A stretch of DNA of 64,000 bases from an uncultured Microbacterium sp. (GCF_947488465.1 NZ_CANKZA010000001.1:930001-994000), one strand, 5' to 3'; positions 36,591 through 46,363 are shown, counted from the stretch's first letter. Made by a program: numbers and translations. The notes: generated by a model from the sequence alone, not told the origin.

Positions 36591-37030
36591 GATGCCGCCC
36601 CGACCGTGACGCGGGTGGAGACGGTCGACGTGCCACCGGCACTGTCATCGACGACGACGGTCACCAGGACGGCGCGTGGGTACGCGTCCGCACCCGTCGG
36701 GCACACCGCTGCCTGACCCGCGTCGACGAAGGCTTCGGCGGCGATCGTGAACCCCGCTGGCACGGTGTCGTCTGCGTTCATGTCGGTGAGTGCCGCGGTC
36801 AAGGCCGCGCACGTTCTGGTCGAATCGGCCGCCGTGGGAAAGCTCTCGCGCAGCTGCGCCACGCGATCGTTCGCGAGTGCGGTGGCCGAGACGACGTCAC
36901 GGTTGACGACGCTCAGGCTGACAGCAGAAATGAGAAGAGGGAGCACCGCCAGCGAGATCACCGCGAAGAGGAACATCGCGATGAGGACTTCGACGAGGCT
37001 GAAGCCTTCGTCGTAGTGGCGCTGGAACAC
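36587..37030 (-). CDS. PilV/GspI-like minor prepilin
   Basis: 147 residues beginning with the prepilin signal YDEG-FSLVEVLIA (cleavage after G9, +5 Glu) and a hydrophobic helix to about residue 33. A cysteine pair (RTCAALT and AAVCPTG) may form a disulfide. GTG 37030 has GGAGGTG 4-8 bases upstream. Start of the minor-pilin/assembly operon, separated from pilA by a strong terminator. Confidence 0.87.
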   Translation of the reverse strand: MFQRHYDEGFSLVEVLIAMFLFAVISLAVLPLLISAVSLSVVNRDVVSATALANDRVAQLRESFPTAADSTRTCAALTAALTDMNADDTVPAGFTIAAEAFVDAGQAAVCPTGADAYPRAVLVTVVVDDSAGGTSTVSTRVTVGAAS

Positions 37031-37070
37031 GCGGCACCTCCGGGGGGAGTGCGGTGGAAATGTGGGGGTG

Positions 37071-37109
37071 CGTCAAGGCCGGCCCGTCGGGAACGGGCCG
37101 GCCTTGACG
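37071..37109 (-). terminator. Strong hairpin between pilA and pilV
   Basis: CGTCAAGGCCGGCCCGT pairs perfectly with its complement across a 5-base loop (17-bp stem). No U-tract follows on the minus strand. It probably ends most pilA transcripts and lets a fraction read into pilV onward, setting the major:minor pilin ratio (inference). Confidence 0.85.
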
Positions 37110-37123
37110 AGTTTGGACCTAGG

Positions 37124-37531
37124 TTACGAGCTGACCAGGTCTCCAGTGCAGCCCGGACCGGCCTTCGCCCACGAACCACCTTCAGTCTTCGTGGCAGTTA
37201 CGCAAACGTCCTCTACGCTGGCAGGCGTCCCACCGTCGAGAGTGACAGCGATGCCGTCCTTGCTGAGCTGCGTCAGCTCGTCAGGAATACCCGCGGCGTT
37301 GTCCGATGCGATCTGCGAAGCGACCGCGGTGGCGCCGTTCGCTGCGACAGTCTGAAGCGCCTGCTTCTGCGCCTGGTCCTGCAGACCGGCGAAGATCGGG
37401 ATGGCGATTGCGGCGAGGATGCCGAGAATGACCACCACGACGATGAGCTCGATGAGCGAGAAGCCCTCGTCACCGTTCTCTTCGCGGCGGGCCTTCTCGG
37501 CCTGGACATAATTGCGGACGGTGCTGCGCAT
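37124..37531 (-). CDS. pilA: Type IV major pilin
   Basis: 135 residues. A 22-residue charged leader ends GDEG, cleaved before FSLIELIVVVVILGILAAIA (23-42), the classical class III signal with +5 Glu and a long hydrophobic alpha1 helix. The short globular part contains two cysteines, in VCVT and PGCTG, probably a C-terminal disulfide loop. GGAGAGG precedes the ATG. It has its own promoter (TTGACA/TAATGA) and an efficient downstream hairpin, consistent with high expression of the structural subunit. Confidence 0.93.
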   Translation of the reverse strand: MRSTVRNYVQAEKARREENGDEGFSLIELIVVVVILGILAAIAIPIFAGLQDQAQKQALQTVAANGATAVASQIASDNAAGIPDELTQLSKDGIAVTLDGGTPASVEDVCVTATKTEGGSWAKAGPGCTGDLVSS

Positions 37532-37702
37532 GCGCGTGCCTCTCCATGTGGGGGAAATCGAACAGGGCGCTCAGGCACGCCAGCGAGCGCTCCGGGGGAG
37601 GACGCACATCGGGTACGTCTCGAATTCAGGTCGATTCCGAGACTGTGCTGAGCTGGATGAGGTATGGCCGCCGCGAGGACGTTCGTCCCTCTCCGGGACT
37701 AA

Positions 37703-37731
37703 TCATTAGAGGTCTCTCATGTTGTTGTCAA
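37703..37731 (-). promoter_or_regulatory. Sigma-70-type promoter of pilA
   Basis: On the minus strand TTGACA (37731-37726), a 17-base spacer and TAATGA (37708-37703). The surroundings are AT-rich compared with the rest of the window. It predicts a 5' UTR of about 165 bases before the pilA ATG. The remainder of the gap 37532-37777 holds no gene. Confidence 0.7.
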
Positions 37732-37777
37732 TGAGAAATTTGTTACTCATGTGAAAACTGAGCGAAGTAACTACACC

Positions 37778-38074
37778 TCATACGTCGAGAACATCGATCT
37801 CAATCGCGATCACATCGCCGTCGCCGATGGCCTCGGCATCCCGGACCGCTCGTTTGAGTGGTAGTACGTACGTACCACTCTCAGCGTCGGGAAAGAGCGA
37901 CGTGCGCCATTCGGAACCGCCGACCGTGACGGCAACGCGCACCGAGCCGAACCCGCGCGTGGGGCGCGGCATCTCCTGAATCATCGCACTGAGATCGGCA
38001 GGAACCTCGGCCAGATAGAAATCTTCACGACGCGCAGACCATCGGAAGACCTCGCTCGCGAACTCCAGATGCAT
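37778..38074 (-). CDS. DUF1905-domain protein
   Basis: 98 residues: MHLEFASEVFRWSARREDFYLAEVP start and GFGSVRVAVTVGGSEWRTSLFPDAESGTYVLPLKR core match DUF1905, a small beta-barrel domain of unknown function. Start may be ATG 38074 or GTG 38080; neither has a strong ribosome site. Divergent from the HNH endonuclease gene. Confidence 0.82.
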   Translation of the reverse strand: MHLEFASEVFRWSARREDFYLAEVPADLSAMIQEMPRPTRGFGSVRVAVTVGGSEWRTSLFPDAESGTYVLPLKRAVRDAEAIGDGDVIAIEIDVLDV

Positions 38075-38215
38075 GCGCACAGCATAGCGACGACGGGACC
38101 AGATTCCTCTTGCGCGTGTCGTATCTATGTACTACTATGGGCGTTAGAAGCCCCGTATGTGCCCACATTCGAAACGGGTTCTCCGCCGACGTCGCTCGGT
38201 GTGGAGGTAGTGGGC

Positions 38216-39601
38216 ATGAGCGTGCACGAAGAGTCGCCGTGGCCGGTTCTCGACCGGCTGGTCGATCGCGTACTCAATGCGCGTCGAATGGTGGCGGCCG
38301 CGCAGGCAGCCGAGGCCGCCGTTCTCGCTGAAGCCGTCGACGTGATCTCCGATCGCGCCACGCAACTGCGCCAAGAGGCGACTGGCACTGGTCGCAGCGG
38401 GCTTTCGAGCTCAGATCTCCCCCTTCGCGAGGTGTCGCTCGAGCTCGGCGCCGCGATGCGGGTCTCCGACCGCACGGTGCAGGCGCGCATCTCGGATGCT
38501 TTCCTGTTGACCACCCAGTTCGCCCGCACGTTCACGGCGCTTTCCGACGGTGAGATCGATGCGGCCCACGCCACCGCGATCGTCCGAACGGGCGTGCTCC
38601 TCTCGGACACCGACGATCGCGCACGCTACGAGAGCCTGGCCCTCGACGTCGCCGCGACAGAGTCTCCCGCCCGCATGACCGCCGCGGCCAAAGCGATCGC
38701 TGCGACGATCTGCCCCGAAGCCTTTGCCGAACGCGCTCGCGCTGCCGCGCAAGAGCGCGCCGTGCGCCTCTACGATCTCGACGAAGGTCTCGCGCGCCTC
38801 ATCGTCGACGGCCCCGCGCCACTCCTCCATGCGGCGCACGACCGCCTCACCACGATGGGTCGGAGCGTGCTGGGTGGCTCCGGTGCACGACGTGCTGAGG
38901 CCGAATCGGATGCGGGCACTCCCCCCGATGGCGCAGCCTCGACCACGACTCTTCGCACAGAGCCCTCCCTTGGCGCGGAGTCGACGACACACCGACCCGA
39001 CCCGCGCACACTCGATCAAGTCCGCGCCGATCTGCTCTGCGAGCTGCTGCTTACCGGAGTCCCGACGTCGTTCGACGACAACGCTGCCCTCGGCGCGATC
39101 ATGGGACGTGTGCAAGTCACTGTGCCGGCGCTCACTCTCGCCGGAGATCCCACCGGCGGACCGGCCCTCCTCGCCGGCTACGGCCCCATCGACCCTGATC
39201 TCGCCCGCCGGATCGCGGGGCTTGCCCCCGGATGGGATCGCGTCTTCACCGATCCCTACACGGGCGAACCGCTGGCCGTCGATCGCTACCGGCCGAGCGC
39301 ACAGCTTCAGCGGTACTTAGCCGCGCGCGACGAGCATTGCCGCACGCCGGGATGCCGCAGGCGCGTACACCAAAGCGATGTCGATCACACGGTGGCCGCC
39401 GCCGACGGTGGCGCAACCGATCACCGCAACCTGGCGTGTCTCTGCCGCCGACATCACGTCGTCAAACACTGCACTGCGTGGCGGGTGCGTCAGCTCGGCC
39501 ACGGTGTACTCGAGTGGACCGGACCGACCGGCCGAAGATACATCGACCGCCCGCCCGCGACAGTTCGCTTCGTCCCCGCAATCGACGTCGCTCCCTTCTG
39601 A
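38216..39601 (+). CDS. HNH endonuclease with DUF222 domain
   Basis: 461 residues. The DUF222 region fills the N-terminal ~330 residues (AAEAAVLAEAVDVISDRA, RVSDRTVQARISDAFLL). The C-terminal HNH motif is complete: HCRTPGCRRRVHQSDVDHTV, ATDHRNLACLCRRHHVVKH. Such proteins occur in many copies in Microbacteriaceae; their role (mobile-DNA-related or domesticated nuclease) is unclear. ATG 38216 follows GGAGG at 8 bases; the open frame upstream to 38069 overlaps the divergent promoter region and is rejected. Confidence 0.85.
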   Translation: MSVHEESPWPVLDRLVDRVLNARRMVAAAQAAEAAVLAEAVDVISDRATQLRQEATGTGRSGLSSSDLPLREVSLELGAAMRVSDRTVQARISDAFLLTTQFARTFTALSDGEIDAAHATAIVRTGVLLSDTDDRARYESLALDVAATESPARMTAAAKAIAATICPEAFAERARAAAQERAVRLYDLDEGLARLIVDGPAPLLHAAHDRLTTMGRSVLGGSGARRAEAESDAGTPPDGAASTTTLRTEPSLGAESTTHRPDPRTLDQVRADLLCELLLTGVPTSFDDNAALGAIMGRVQVTVPALTLAGDPTGGPALLAGYGPIDPDLARRIAGLAPGWDRVFTDPYTGEPLAVDRYRPSAQLQRYLAARDEHCRTPGCRRRVHQSDVDHTVAAADGGATDHRNLACLCRRHHVVKHCTAWRVRQLGHGVLEWTGPTGRRYIDRPPATVRFVPAIDVAPF

Positions 39602-39621
39602 GCTGCCCTACTCACCCACCG

Positions 39622-39665
39622 CTGGTCGAGTGCCCGCGGCGCGGCCGCGGGTGTACCGAGACCAG
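39622..39665. repeat. Hairpin repeat downstream of the HNH gene
   Basis: CTGGTC...CCCGCGG and CCGCGGG...GACCAG form an interrupted stem; a GATCTCGATAC block follows at about 39680. This resembles the dispersed intergenic element at 3331-3420. It lies between convergent genes and could also terminate transcription. Confidence 0.55.
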
Positions 39666-39746
39666 CTGAGCCACTCGCGGTGATCTCGATACACACCCCC
39701 TTCGCACGCACACTCGATCAGCCGCGGGCGTGAACGGCGGGCATGC

Positions 39747-40640
39747 CTACGGGTGGATGATCACGGGCGTGCCGGGCGGAAGCTGAGCCACACGATCCGT
39801 GGCCGCGGCATCCAGGTAGATGCACCCGAACGACACGTCGCCCGACCGCACCTTGTAGTAGTGGAACGCGGTCACCGCGGCCTCTCCCCCATCGAAGCCG
39901 GCCATGGCCGGCGACTGCACGCCGAGATAGGTCAGCGGGTGTCCCTGTGTGTACGCGAACTCGGGCACCACCGTCGTCCACATCACAAATGTGCGGCCGA
40001 CCGGTGTCGGTGTCGCGGGTTTGCCCCAGGCGAAGTCGTCGGCGACGCGCTCGGCGCCAGCATCCGTGATGATGTCGATCGTATGCGCAGCAAGCTGAAC
40101 CTCGACGTACTCCGCAACCGGGCGAAGCTCGACGTCGGCGGCGCGCAACCAGCCCACGGTCTGCGCCGCGTTCCCCTCCGGCGGCACCCCCTGCCGCCCC
40201 GCCAGCATGACCTTCACCCAATGGGTGTCGTGCGCGATCACCGGGACGGTGGTGCCGCCGTACGCAGCCTCGCGTGGCAGGTATCCGATGGGCTCCCCCG
40301 TCGGGTCGGCGAAGATCGGCGCCGCAACGAGCGGCTGAGCGAGCTCACCGGTAAGCGGCCCGAATGGGTCGTCATCGACGGGCATGGCGGGCGTCACCGA
40401 CCACACGTCGATCTGAGTCAGGGTCGCGACGTCGTAGATCGTCGAATTCTCAGGGGCGCCAATGACCACTCCGGAGGCGGGAGCGGCGGCGGCTTCCGTC
40501 GCCGAGGCGACCGAGGCGACCGGATCGGCGGGCGCCAGTGTTGCCTCCGCGTACGGCGGCGGGGCAAGGGCGACCGCGGCAACCAGCGCCACACCGCCGA
40601 GGGCGGCGAGCGCGGTGACGATCCAGGGTGCTCTGCTCAC
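39747..40640 (-). CDS. L,D-transpeptidase-like (YkuD-fold) secreted protein
   Basis: 297 residues. N-terminal membrane anchor or signal (WIVTALAALGGVALVAAVALA, 6-26), an Ala-rich linker, an SH3-like middle part and a C-terminal YkuD-type domain ending VSFGCIYLDAAATDRVAQLPPGTPVIIHP. The expected catalytic SHGCIRL is SFGCIYL here: the Cys remains, the preceding His is Phe; FHYYKV upstream may supply the other His. Predicted role is 3-3 cross-linking of peptidoglycan or attachment to it, outside the membrane. Activity is uncertain because of the substitution. Confidence 0.72.
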   Translation of the reverse strand: MSRAPWIVTALAALGGVALVAAVALAPPPYAEATLAPADPVASVASATEAAAAPASGVVIGAPENSTIYDVATLTQIDVWSVTPAMPVDDDPFGPLTGELAQPLVAAPIFADPTGEPIGYLPREAAYGGTTVPVIAHDTHWVKVMLAGRQGVPPEGNAAQTVGWLRAADVELRPVAEYVEVQLAAHTIDIITDAGAERVADDFAWGKPATPTPVGRTFVMWTTVVPEFAYTQGHPLTYLGVQSPAMAGFDGGEAAVTAFHYYKVRSGDVSFGCIYLDAAATDRVAQLPPGTPVIIHP

Positions 40641-40666
40641 GCTTCTATCGTCGCGCCTTTGCCGAC

Positions 40667-40731
40667 ATCACGGGCACAATCGGTCACCATTGTCCACTCA
40701 CGACGACAAAAGCGGCCCGGAACGGCGTGAA
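40667..40731. repeat. Copy of the CCGGGC-GTCGCC hairpin family
   Basis: CACGGGCACAATCGGTCACC ... GACGACAAAAGCGGCCCGGAACG matches the hairpin core of the arrays at 27063-27386 and 28414-28617. Single copy in the gap before the aldo/keto reductase stop. Confidence 0.6.
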
Positions 40732-40738
40732 CCGCTTC

Positions 40739-41722
40739 TCACCAGTGGGGGTGGATGTCGGTACGCAGGAGACGGTCGTAGACGTCGGTCACGGCGGCAT
40801 CGAAGCCCGACAGGTCGACGTCGATCTCCCCGGCGGCGGCATTCGACTCGGCCTGCGCGATGTTGCGGGCACCGGGGATCACACTCGTGACGCCCGGGCG
40901 CGAAGCGATCCACGCGAGCGTCGCCGCGGGCAGCGTCAGGCCCTCCGGCACCGCTGCGGAGAGCTCCTGCACCGCCTGGAGGCCCGTCGCGAAGTCCACA
41001 CCCGAGAACGTCTCGCCGCGGTCGAACGCTTCGCCGTACCGGTTGTACGCGCGGTGATCGTTCGCGGCGAAGGTTGTCGTGGTCGAGTACTTGCCGCTCA
41101 GCAGGCCCGACGCGAGCGGCACTCGCGCGAAGATCGAGACACCGGCATCCACGGCGTGCGGCAGGACCTCGTCGAGCGGCTTCAGCCGGAACGGGTTCAG
41201 GATGATCTGCACGTTCGTCACGTTCGGCCGCGCAATCGCCGACAGCGCCTGCGCGCACGTCTCGACTGACACACCGTAGGCGGCGATCGCGCCGTCCGCG
41301 ACGAGGGCATCGAGCGCGTCGTAGGTCGCGTCGGCGTCGATCACCGCCGACGGCGGGCAGTGCAGCTGCACGAGATCGAGCGTCTCAACGCCGAGGTTGC
41401 GGCGCGACCGCTCAGTCCAGGCGCGGAAGTTCTCGGGCGTGTAGTTGGCTGGCTCTTGCGCGAGGCGCCGCCCCATCTTGGTCGCCACCGTGATGTCGTG
41501 CCCGGGGCGCGACGCGAGAAAACGCCCGATCAGCTGCTCGCTGCGGCCGTCGCCGTAGACGTCTGCGGTGTCGAAGAGGGTAACGCCCGCGTCAGCGGAT
41601 GCCGCCAACACCGCCAGTGCGTCATCTTCGCTCACATCGCCCCAGTCGGCGCCGAGTTGCCAGGTGCCGAGGCCGATGGACGAGACGGAACGGGTGGTGC
41701 GGCCGAGCGGCTTGTGATTCAT
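40739..41722 (-). CDS. Aldo/keto reductase
   Basis: 327-residue NADPH-dependent oxidoreductase of the AKR superfamily. It has the catalytic tetrad in FDTADVYGDGRSE (Asp, Tyr), TVATKMGRR (Lys) and LVQLHCPP (His), and the C-terminal cofactor block SVIPGARNIAQAESN. Substrate unknown; possibly a general detoxifying or sugar-dehydrogenase-like enzyme. ATG 41722 begins MNHKPLGRTTRSVS; the frame upstream to 42016 is non-coding. Single gene. Confidence 0.88.
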   Translation of the reverse strand: MNHKPLGRTTRSVSSIGLGTWQLGADWGDVSEDDALAVLAASADAGVTLFDTADVYGDGRSEQLIGRFLASRPGHDITVATKMGRRLAQEPANYTPENFRAWTERSRRNLGVETLDLVQLHCPPSAVIDADATYDALDALVADGAIAAYGVSVETCAQALSAIARPNVTNVQIILNPFRLKPLDEVLPHAVDAGVSIFARVPLASGLLSGKYSTTTTFAANDHRAYNRYGEAFDRGETFSGVDFATGLQAVQELSAAVPEGLTLPAATLAWIASRPGVTSVIPGARNIAQAESNAAAGEIDVDLSGFDAAVTDVYDRLLRTDIHPHW

Positions 41723-41831
41723 AGGGCCAGCGTACGGTTGCGACCTCGGCTCATGCTGTTCCGGGCACCATTGGTCTCGATCGGGACGCTGTGACGACGA
41801 AAGATGACCGCAATGCGGCGCCGCCCACTCC

Positions 41832-43211
41832 TCAAGGGCGGGGCACAGCTGTTTCGACAGACAACGGTTGGCGAGGAGTAAGTGCAGTAGCAACACGTGG
41901 CGTGCGCACACCGCTCCACACGACGCCCAGGAGAAGAAACACCAAGGGGGCGGTGTAGTACATGGTGTTACCGAAGAACGCCGATACAAGATAGGTCGCG
42001 ACCGCCGCCGCGGCATACACGGTGATGTTGTCGACAGCCCTCCCCTGCTGCGCTACCCGTCGGAAGACGACAATCAACGCGCCGAGATATGCCGTCAGCG
42101 CTGGCACGCCGAAGAAAGCCGCGTACTGGAGGTACTCATTGTGCGGGCGTCCGTAGCCGCCCGCGAGAAGGTCGGCCGTGCTCTCAATGCCGTTCCCGAA
42201 CCACGGACTGGATGCAATCATGTCCAGCGTCTGGACCCAGAGACCCCAGCGTCCCGAACCCGAGGCGTCTGCGTCTTCGCCTGACGAGATTGCCTGTGCG
42301 TCCGCGCCCAGCGAGACAAGTTCACTGAGAATCCCCACCCCGCCCGACACTGCGGCGATGTGCACGACAGCGGCAACCGTGATGAGCGCAAGCGCTCTTC
42401 GAACGAAGAGCCGACCGAGGACCACGAGCCACCCAATGACACCAACGCCAACGAGGGCCAGGGCGACATACGCGCCCAGTGTGTCGTTGAGGAGAAGTGT
42501 GAAGAGGATGGAGCCGAAGACGCCGAGCAACAGCATCCGCATCGGCCGGCGAACCGCGAGAAGTGCTCCGCACGCGGCGATAGCTCCCCCGACAGCAAGC
42601 ATGTAGCCGTAGTGGTTGAGATTCTCAAAGTAAGCGCTCACTCCGCGCGGCAGGGACCAGACACCGCTCGCAACGACACCAGAACCCACGGTGAACAACG
42701 TCACGGCGCACGTGATCGTCACCAGAGCCAAGACGCCGCCCACGATCAACCGCCGTAGCGAGCGGCGGAACACTCGGCTCGCGAGAAAGAAGAACCCGAC
42801 GTAGCTGGCATAAGCGAAAACGGACTCGCGCCGATAGCCATCGCCGCGCCACGTCGCATCGGTCGGGTGCAATAGAGAGGCGATCACTAGCCAGGCGATG
42901 AAGGCCAAGAGGAGCAGGAAGGGAAGCTGCTCGCGGAGGAACGACCGATCGAACGTCAGTCCTCGCCCCAGCAACCTATCGATCATCAGCAACGCCCCCA
43001 GGGCGAGCGCAGCCACTCCGACTTGCAGATCGATCGACGCGAGCATCCCGATTGAAATACCGGTGGGCTGTTCAATGGCCCACAGCAGGAGTGGTGCTGC
43101 GAGCCAATACAAGAGGACAACCGTCGCAAAGCGCTCGTAGAACACATCGGGGATGTGGCTCATCGCCTCGCGCACACTCGGCGCGCGGAGCACCCGTTGG
43201 AATGCCTTCAT
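41832..43211 (-). CDS. O-antigen ligase/polymerase-like membrane protein (Wzy_C superfamily)
   Basis: 459 residues with about ten hydrophobic helices. The periplasmic-loop signature GRWGLWVQTLDMIASSPWFG ... GRPHNEYLQYAAFFGV (about 330-380) is typical of the Wzy/WaaL/RfaL superfamily. In a monoderm it would polymerise or ligate a cell-surface polysaccharide or glycoprotein glycan. No glycosyltransferase cluster surrounds it, so the substrate is unknown. GC is a little lower than its neighbours, possibly indicating transfer. Confidence 0.8.
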   Translation of the reverse strand: MKAFQRVLRAPSVREAMSHIPDVFYERFATVVLLYWLAAPLLLWAIEQPTGISIGMLASIDLQVGVAALALGALLMIDRLLGRGLTFDRSFLREQLPFLLLLAFIAWLVIASLLHPTDATWRGDGYRRESVFAYASYVGFFFLASRVFRRSLRRLIVGGVLALVTITCAVTLFTVGSGVVASGVWSLPRGVSAYFENLNHYGYMLAVGGAIAACGALLAVRRPMRMLLLGVFGSILFTLLLNDTLGAYVALALVGVGVIGWLVVLGRLFVRRALALITVAAVVHIAAVSGGVGILSELVSLGADAQAISSGEDADASGSGRWGLWVQTLDMIASSPWFGNGIESTADLLAGGYGRPHNEYLQYAAFFGVPALTAYLGALIVVFRRVAQQGRAVDNITVYAAAAVATYLVSAFFGNTMYYTAPLVFLLLGVVWSGVRTPRVATALTPRQPLSVETAVPRP

Positions 43212-43309
43212 CGTCGTCGCGATCTTCCTGTCGGGTGCGGGTTGAGAGCGTCAGGGACGACGATATCGGGCTGGCCCGCTCCGGAAGGGCGCGAACTCCG
43301 GCGGGGCGT

Positions 43310-43390
43310 GTTGTGGTCTCGACATACCGCGCCTGCAGCACGCCACTCGACCACCGGAGTGAGCGCGCGGCGCTCGACCACCGGGCGGAC
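43310..43390. repeat. Diverged intergenic repeat (TCTCGACATACCG / CTCGACCACCGG)
   Basis: GTGGTCTCGACATACCGCGCC followed by two copies of CTCGACCACCGG, the first at 43346 and the second at 43373. Ends resemble the elements at 3331 and 39622. Part of the 346-base gap 43212-43557, which holds no gene. Confidence 0.5.
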
Positions 43391-43414
43391 GCATCCCGCC
43401 GCGCGCGCAGCCCC

Positions 43415-43480
43415 GGCATCCCGGGCAACATTCGTCGCCACACAGAGAGCAAGGTGACCGAAACGGCCCGCAACGCCAGC
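43415..43480. repeat. Copy of the CCGGGC-GTCGCC hairpin family
   Basis: GGCATCCCGGGCAACATTCG, TCGCCA, GGTGACCGAAACGGCCCGCAACGCC: the same core as the arrays around the DUF559 gene. Confidence 0.65.
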
Positions 43481-43508
43481 CCCAGCCGTGGCCCCACCGT
43501 CAGACGAA

Positions 43509-43542
43509 AGCGAGGGCCGGGGATGCTCCCCCGGCCCTCGCT
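43509..43542 (-). terminator. Terminator of adhE
   Basis: AGCGAGGGCCGGGG pairs with CCCCGGCCCTCGCT (14 bp, 6-base loop), 15 bases past the adhE stop. Confidence 0.85.
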
Positions 43543-43557
43543 GGTCCTATCCCTCGA

Positions 43558-46266
43558 TCAGGCGCGAGCCTTCGCCCGGCCCTTGCCCTGCACCGTGATG
43601 GTGCCGGTGACGGCCGCACTCTCGACCTCCGCGCCGCGGCGGGCGGCGCGCACCTCGGCGAACGAGGTGCCGTAGTACGCGGCCTCCATGAGGGTCTTCA
43701 TGTCGGCGATCATCGGCATGCGCGGGTTGGCGGGTGCGCATTGGTCGCCGTAGGCGGCCATCGCCAGGTCGTGCAGACCCGCGATGAACGCGGTCTCGTC
43801 GACACCCTGAGCCTGGAACGAGCGCTCGATTCCGACGCGGTCACGCAGCTCCTCCACGGCGCGGGCGTAGCTTTCGACGCCCTCCTCCGGCGTGGATGCC
43901 GGGAGCCCCAGGTGCTTCGCGATCTCCTGGAACCGCTCGGGCGCGATGTAGCGCTCGTACTTCGGCCAGCTCGTGAGCTTGGTCGGAACCGTACCGTTGT
44001 AGCGGATCACGTGCGGCAGGTAGACGGCGTTCGTGCGACCGTGGACCAGCTTGTAGGTGGCACCGGTGACGTGGGCCATCGCGTGCACGATCCCCAGGAA
44101 CGCGTTGCCGAACGCCATGCCCGAGATGGATGCCGCATTGTGCATCTTCTCGCGAGCCTTGATGTCGGCGGCATCCGTCGATCCGGGAACAGCCTTGGCG
44201 CTGCGCTCGATGTTCTCGAAGATGAGCTTGATCGCGTGCAGGCACAGGCCATCGGTGTAGTCGTTCGCGTACACCGACACGAACGCCTCGGTCGCGTGAG
44301 TCAACGCGTCGAACCCTGCGTCAGCGACGAGGAAACCGGGCAGCACACGCGTGAGCTCGGGGTCGATGATCGCGACCGACGGGGTCAGCGCGTAATCGGC
44401 CAGCGGGTACTTCATGCCGGTCTCGTCGTCGGTGATCACCGCGAACGGGGTCATCTCCGAGCCGGTGCCCGACGTCGTCGGAATGCACACGAGCTTTGCG
44501 AGCTTCCCCATCTCGGGGAAGGTGAAGGCGCGCTTGCGCACGTCGAAGAACTTCTCGCGCATGTCGGAGAACTCGATCTCGGGGTTCTCGTACAGCAGCC
44601 ACATGACCTTGGCGGCATCCATCGGCGAACCGCCACCGAGAGCGACGATCGTGTCGGGGTTGAACTGGCGCATCTGTTCGGCGCCGGCCTTGACCTCCGA
44701 CACCTTCGGCTCGGGACGCACCTGGTTGATGAGCTGCACCTGCACGCGGTTCTCTCGACGGTTCAGCACATCCATGATCTTGTCGACGTAGCCGAGCTGG
44801 GTCATGGTCTGGTCGGTGACGATCGTCACTCGCTCGAGGCCGCGCATGTCAGCGAGGTATTTGATGGAGTTCGGCTCGAAGTAGGTCTTCGCCGGGATCT
44901 TGAACCACTGCAGGTTGTTATTGCGCCGTCCGACGCGCTTGACGTTCAAAAGGTTCACCGCCGAGACATTGTTGGAGACCGAGTTGTGCCCGTACGAGCC
45001 ACACCCCAGGGTCAACGAGGGCATGAAGGCGTTGTAGATGTCACCGATGCCACCGAGCGCCGAGGGGCTGTTCTCGATGATGCGGACGGCCTTGACGACC
45101 GCGGCGAAATCGGCGATGACCTGCTGGTCGTTCGAGTGGATCGCACCCGAGTGCCCGAGGCCGTCGAAGTCGACCATCTGACGCGCGAGGTCGATGCCTT
45201 CAGCGGGCGTTGCCGCACGGAGAACGGCGAGCACCGGAGCGAGCTTCTCGCGCGTGAGCGGCTCGTGCGGGCCGACGCCGGAGACGTCCGCGAGGATGAT
45301 CGAGGTGTCCTCGGGAACCGAGAATCCGGCGTGCTCGGCGATCCACTGCGGCGACTGGCCGACGACCGTCGGGTTGAGCTTAGCGCCGGCGCAGTTCTCA
45401 CTGCCGGCGGCGATACCGAAGATGAACTCCTCCAGCATCCGCTTCTCGTCTGCCGTGGCACGGTAGGCGTGCAGGCGGTCGAACTCGGCGAGCGCTTCAT
45501 CGGCGATCGGCGCGTCGAGGATGACGGCTTGCTCCGACGCACACACCATGCCCATGTCGAACGACTTCGACAGCACGATGTCGTTGACGGCGCGACCGAC
45601 GTTGGCGGTCCGCTCGATGAAGGCGGGAACGTTGCCCGCACCGACGCCGAGCGCAGGCTTGCCACACGAGTAGGCCGCACGGACCATCGCGTTGCCGCCG
45701 GTGGCGAGGATGAGTGCGACACCGGGGTGGTTCATGAGCTCACCCGAGGCCTCCATGGAGGGCTCGGTGATCCACTGGATGCAGTTCTCCGGTGCGCCGG
45801 CAGCGACGGCCGCATCGCGGACGATCTTCGCCGCGGCGGCGGAACAGTTCTGTGCCGACGGGTGGAACCCGAAGACGATGGGATTGCGGGTCTTCAACGC
45901 GATGAGCGACTTGAAGATCGCGGTCGAGGTGGGGTTCGTGACAGGGGTGAGCGCGCAGATGACGCCCACCGGATCGGCGATCTCGGTGATGCCGGTGAGT
46001 GCGTCGTGCGAGATGACGCCGACCGTCTTCTGCTTGATGATCGAGTTCGTTACGTGCTCGCACGCGAACATGTTCTTGACGGCCTTGTCTTCGAACAGGC
46101 CGCGGCCGGTTTCCTCGACAGCCATGACGGCGAGGTCGCCGTGGTGATGGAGGGCGGCCACCGATGCTTTGCGCACGATGTGGTCGACCTGCTCCTGTGT
46201 GAAGGTTGCATACTCTGCGAGCGCGACCTGCGCGTTATCGACCAGAGCATCGATCGAGATGGACAT
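43558..46266 (-). CDS. adhE: Bifunctional acetaldehyde-CoA / alcohol dehydrogenase
   Basis: 902 residues. N-terminal CoA-acylating aldehyde dehydrogenase (about 1-440; catalytic Cys in MVCASEQAV, about 247) and C-terminal iron-dependent alcohol dehydrogenase (about 455-880; [10 protein letters not shown] and iron ligands such as HAMAH and [11 protein letters not shown]). It reduces acetyl-CoA to ethanol with two NADH, usually in fermentative metabolism, and forms spirosomes. GAGGAG precedes the ATG. It has its own terminator and a palindrome in the promoter region. Such an enzyme suggests that the host meets low oxygen. Confidence 0.95.
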   Translation of the reverse strand: MSISIDALVDNAQVALAEYATFTQEQVDHIVRKASVAALHHHGDLAVMAVEETGRGLFEDKAVKNMFACEHVTNSIIKQKTVGVISHDALTGITEIADPVGVICALTPVTNPTSTAIFKSLIALKTRNPIVFGFHPSAQNCSAAAAKIVRDAAVAAGAPENCIQWITEPSMEASGELMNHPGVALILATGGNAMVRAAYSCGKPALGVGAGNVPAFIERTANVGRAVNDIVLSKSFDMGMVCASEQAVILDAPIADEALAEFDRLHAYRATADEKRMLEEFIFGIAAGSENCAGAKLNPTVVGQSPQWIAEHAGFSVPEDTSIILADVSGVGPHEPLTREKLAPVLAVLRAATPAEGIDLARQMVDFDGLGHSGAIHSNDQQVIADFAAVVKAVRIIENSPSALGGIGDIYNAFMPSLTLGCGSYGHNSVSNNVSAVNLLNVKRVGRRNNNLQWFKIPAKTYFEPNSIKYLADMRGLERVTIVTDQTMTQLGYVDKIMDVLNRRENRVQVQLINQVRPEPKVSEVKAGAEQMRQFNPDTIVALGGGSPMDAAKVMWLLYENPEIEFSDMREKFFDVRKRAFTFPEMGKLAKLVCIPTTSGTGSEMTPFAVITDDETGMKYPLADYALTPSVAIIDPELTRVLPGFLVADAGFDALTHATEAFVSVYANDYTDGLCLHAIKLIFENIERSAKAVPGSTDAADIKAREKMHNAASISGMAFGNAFLGIVHAMAHVTGATYKLVHGRTNAVYLPHVIRYNGTVPTKLTSWPKYERYIAPERFQEIAKHLGLPASTPEEGVESYARAVEELRDRVGIERSFQAQGVDETAFIAGLHDLAMAAYGDQCAPANPRMPMIADMKTLMEAAYYGTSFAEVRAARRGAEVESAAVTGTITVQGKGRAKARA

Positions 46267-46363
46267 GACGGGTTCTCCTCACCCGGTACGGATGGCAGCA
46301 TCCGTACCCTTGCTGACCGGGTCGAGATCGTGTCTCTCGGCCTTCTTCTCCCAGTATGCACCT

